The translations under genes were made by a program, and so were the position numbers. Shown here one piece after another: positions 5,512-6,023 of a stretch of 6,023 nucleotides of DNA (the stretch's first letter is position 1; the number at the start of each line of letters is the position of its first letter). The notes beneath the pieces are model-generated. The model made no database searches. It worked only from the letters and a program-made list of their open reading frames with translations, and was not told the origin of the DNA. Source of the stretch: Nitrospirota bacterium (GTDB lineage Bacteria; Nitrospirota; Thermodesulfovibrionia; Thermodesulfovibrionales; JdFR-85); the NCBI GenBank assembly GCA_015485235.1, contig WFTX01000057.1, positions 1-6,023 of the forward strand, given 5' to 3'.

Positions 5512-6023
5512 TTATTGCTCCTTGGCTTGCGGCTTCTCCCTGGTTTTTTCCGGAGCTACGGTCCTGAAGATTTGTTCTTTCAGGTAGGTCCCGATCTGAT
5601 AGGGCACGCCATCCTTCAGGAGGAACCAGCCTTCCTTGTGTTTATACAGAGGGAGTTTCACCTCTTCCGCTCCACTGATCTGGAGGTAGCCCTTTTCTTC
5701 AGCTCCATCGGGCAGCCTGTTCCCTTCAGGAAAACCGCTTCCCGCAAGGGACGAAAACCTTCCAAGATAGTCCTGGACATCTCCGGAGGATGCCTTCTCT
5801 TCTCTGTCAGGCTTTATGATATACCAGCCGTCTTCCTTTCTCCGCAGATGAAAAGACCGGTCCGCTTCCTTCCAGAGGACCTCTTCAATCCGGTCTTCAG
5901 AGATAGAGACGATTGTCCTGTCCCTGAAGTCATTCCTCTTGTTTGGAAGGGCTTCCATGAAGCTGGAACTTACCAGATAGACCCTGTTGTCCCCCTCCTT
6001 CCTGATATAGATAAGGGAGTACC
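5512..6023 (-). CDS. DUF4340 domain protein, C-terminal part (5' end outside window)
   Basis: The frame is open from the stop (TAA, complement of 5512-5514) to the right edge, showing 169 residues; the internal methionine at 5956-5958 is not the start, since coding continues upstream with YSLIYIRKEGDNRVYLVSSS. The segment VYLVSSSFMEALPNKRNDFR followed by DRTIVSISEDRIEEVLW matches the DUF4340 pattern (a YLV...L strand, then RDRTIV with an acidic loop). A second unit with GWFLLKDGVPYQIGTYL follows, then a charged tail ending EKPQAKEQ. DUF4340 proteins are typically membrane-anchored with a large extracytoplasmic part, and are commonly encoded beside GldG-like and ABC-2-type permease genes of gliding-motility-like transporters. 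If so here, those genes lie beyond the right edge. The anchor is not in view. The gene is convergent with the efflux set, so it is not part of that operon. Assignment is from pattern memory, moderately sure. Confidence 0.75.
   Translation of the reverse strand, partial: YSLIYIRKEGDNRVYLVSSSFMEALPNKRNDFRDRTIVSISEDRIEEVLWKEADRSFHLRRKEDGWYIIKPDREEKASSGDVQDYLGRFSSLAGSGFPEGNRLPDGAEEKGYLQISGAEEVKLPLYKHKEGWFLLKDGVPYQIGTYLKEQIFRTVAPEKTREKPQAKEQ

Noticed and set aside
5493..5567. Small + strand frame of 24 codons with GGAG (5482-5485) ahead of its ATG
   Set aside because: It is mostly antisense to the well-supported end of the DUF4340 gene, and such short frames with partial Shine-Dalgarno matches are common by chance.

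Overview
The window carries a compact drug-efflux locus of a Gram-negative-type bacterium. It holds, in order on the + strand, a TolC-family outer-membrane channel, an EmrA/HlyD-type periplasmic adaptor, an EmrB-type DHA2 major-facilitator pump and a small class I SAM-dependent methyltransferase. The 3' end of a DUF4340 gene converges on them from the - strand and runs off the right edge. The outer-membrane channel and adaptor show a double-membrane cell. Base composition looks balanced, with frequent AGG/AGA arginine and ATA isoleucine codons in all genes. With the protein style this would fit an anaerobic lineage such as Nitrospirota or Desulfobacterota, but that is an impression, not a placement.

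Layout: 1-331 has no gene. It holds a long discontinuous inverted repeat (12-247), then a plausible sigma70-type promoter (270-299) and a strong Shine-Dalgarno. 332-1645 is the outer-membrane channel. 1638-2816 is the adaptor, overlapping it by 8 nt and so almost certainly co-transcribed. 2817-2965 is a 149-nt gap with several small hairpins, one covering the start codon of the pump gene. 2966-4489 is the pump. 4490-4548 holds a weak terminator-like hairpin and a TATAAT box directly before the methyltransferase (4549-5121), which has no visible Shine-Dalgarno. 5122-5511 is a 390-nt gap between convergent genes, dominated by a second long inverted repeat (5192-5404) with nearly perfect 30-nt arms. 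5512-6023 (- strand) is the DUF4340 C-terminus.

Working together: the pump should move hydrophobic or amphipathic compounds across the inner membrane by proton antiport, and the adaptor should connect it through its coiled-coil hairpin to the outer-membrane channel, giving one-step export out of the cell. All three parts of an EmrAB-TolC machine are encoded side by side. No TetR, MarR or LysR regulator is visible. The methyltransferase may belong to the same neighbourhood by chance or may act on a compound handled by the pump; the sequence does not decide.

The proteins are recognisable families and I see no convincing new protein system. The least explained material is the non-coding DNA: two unrelated long hairpin-forming elements that bracket the cluster, and the structured gap before the pump gene.
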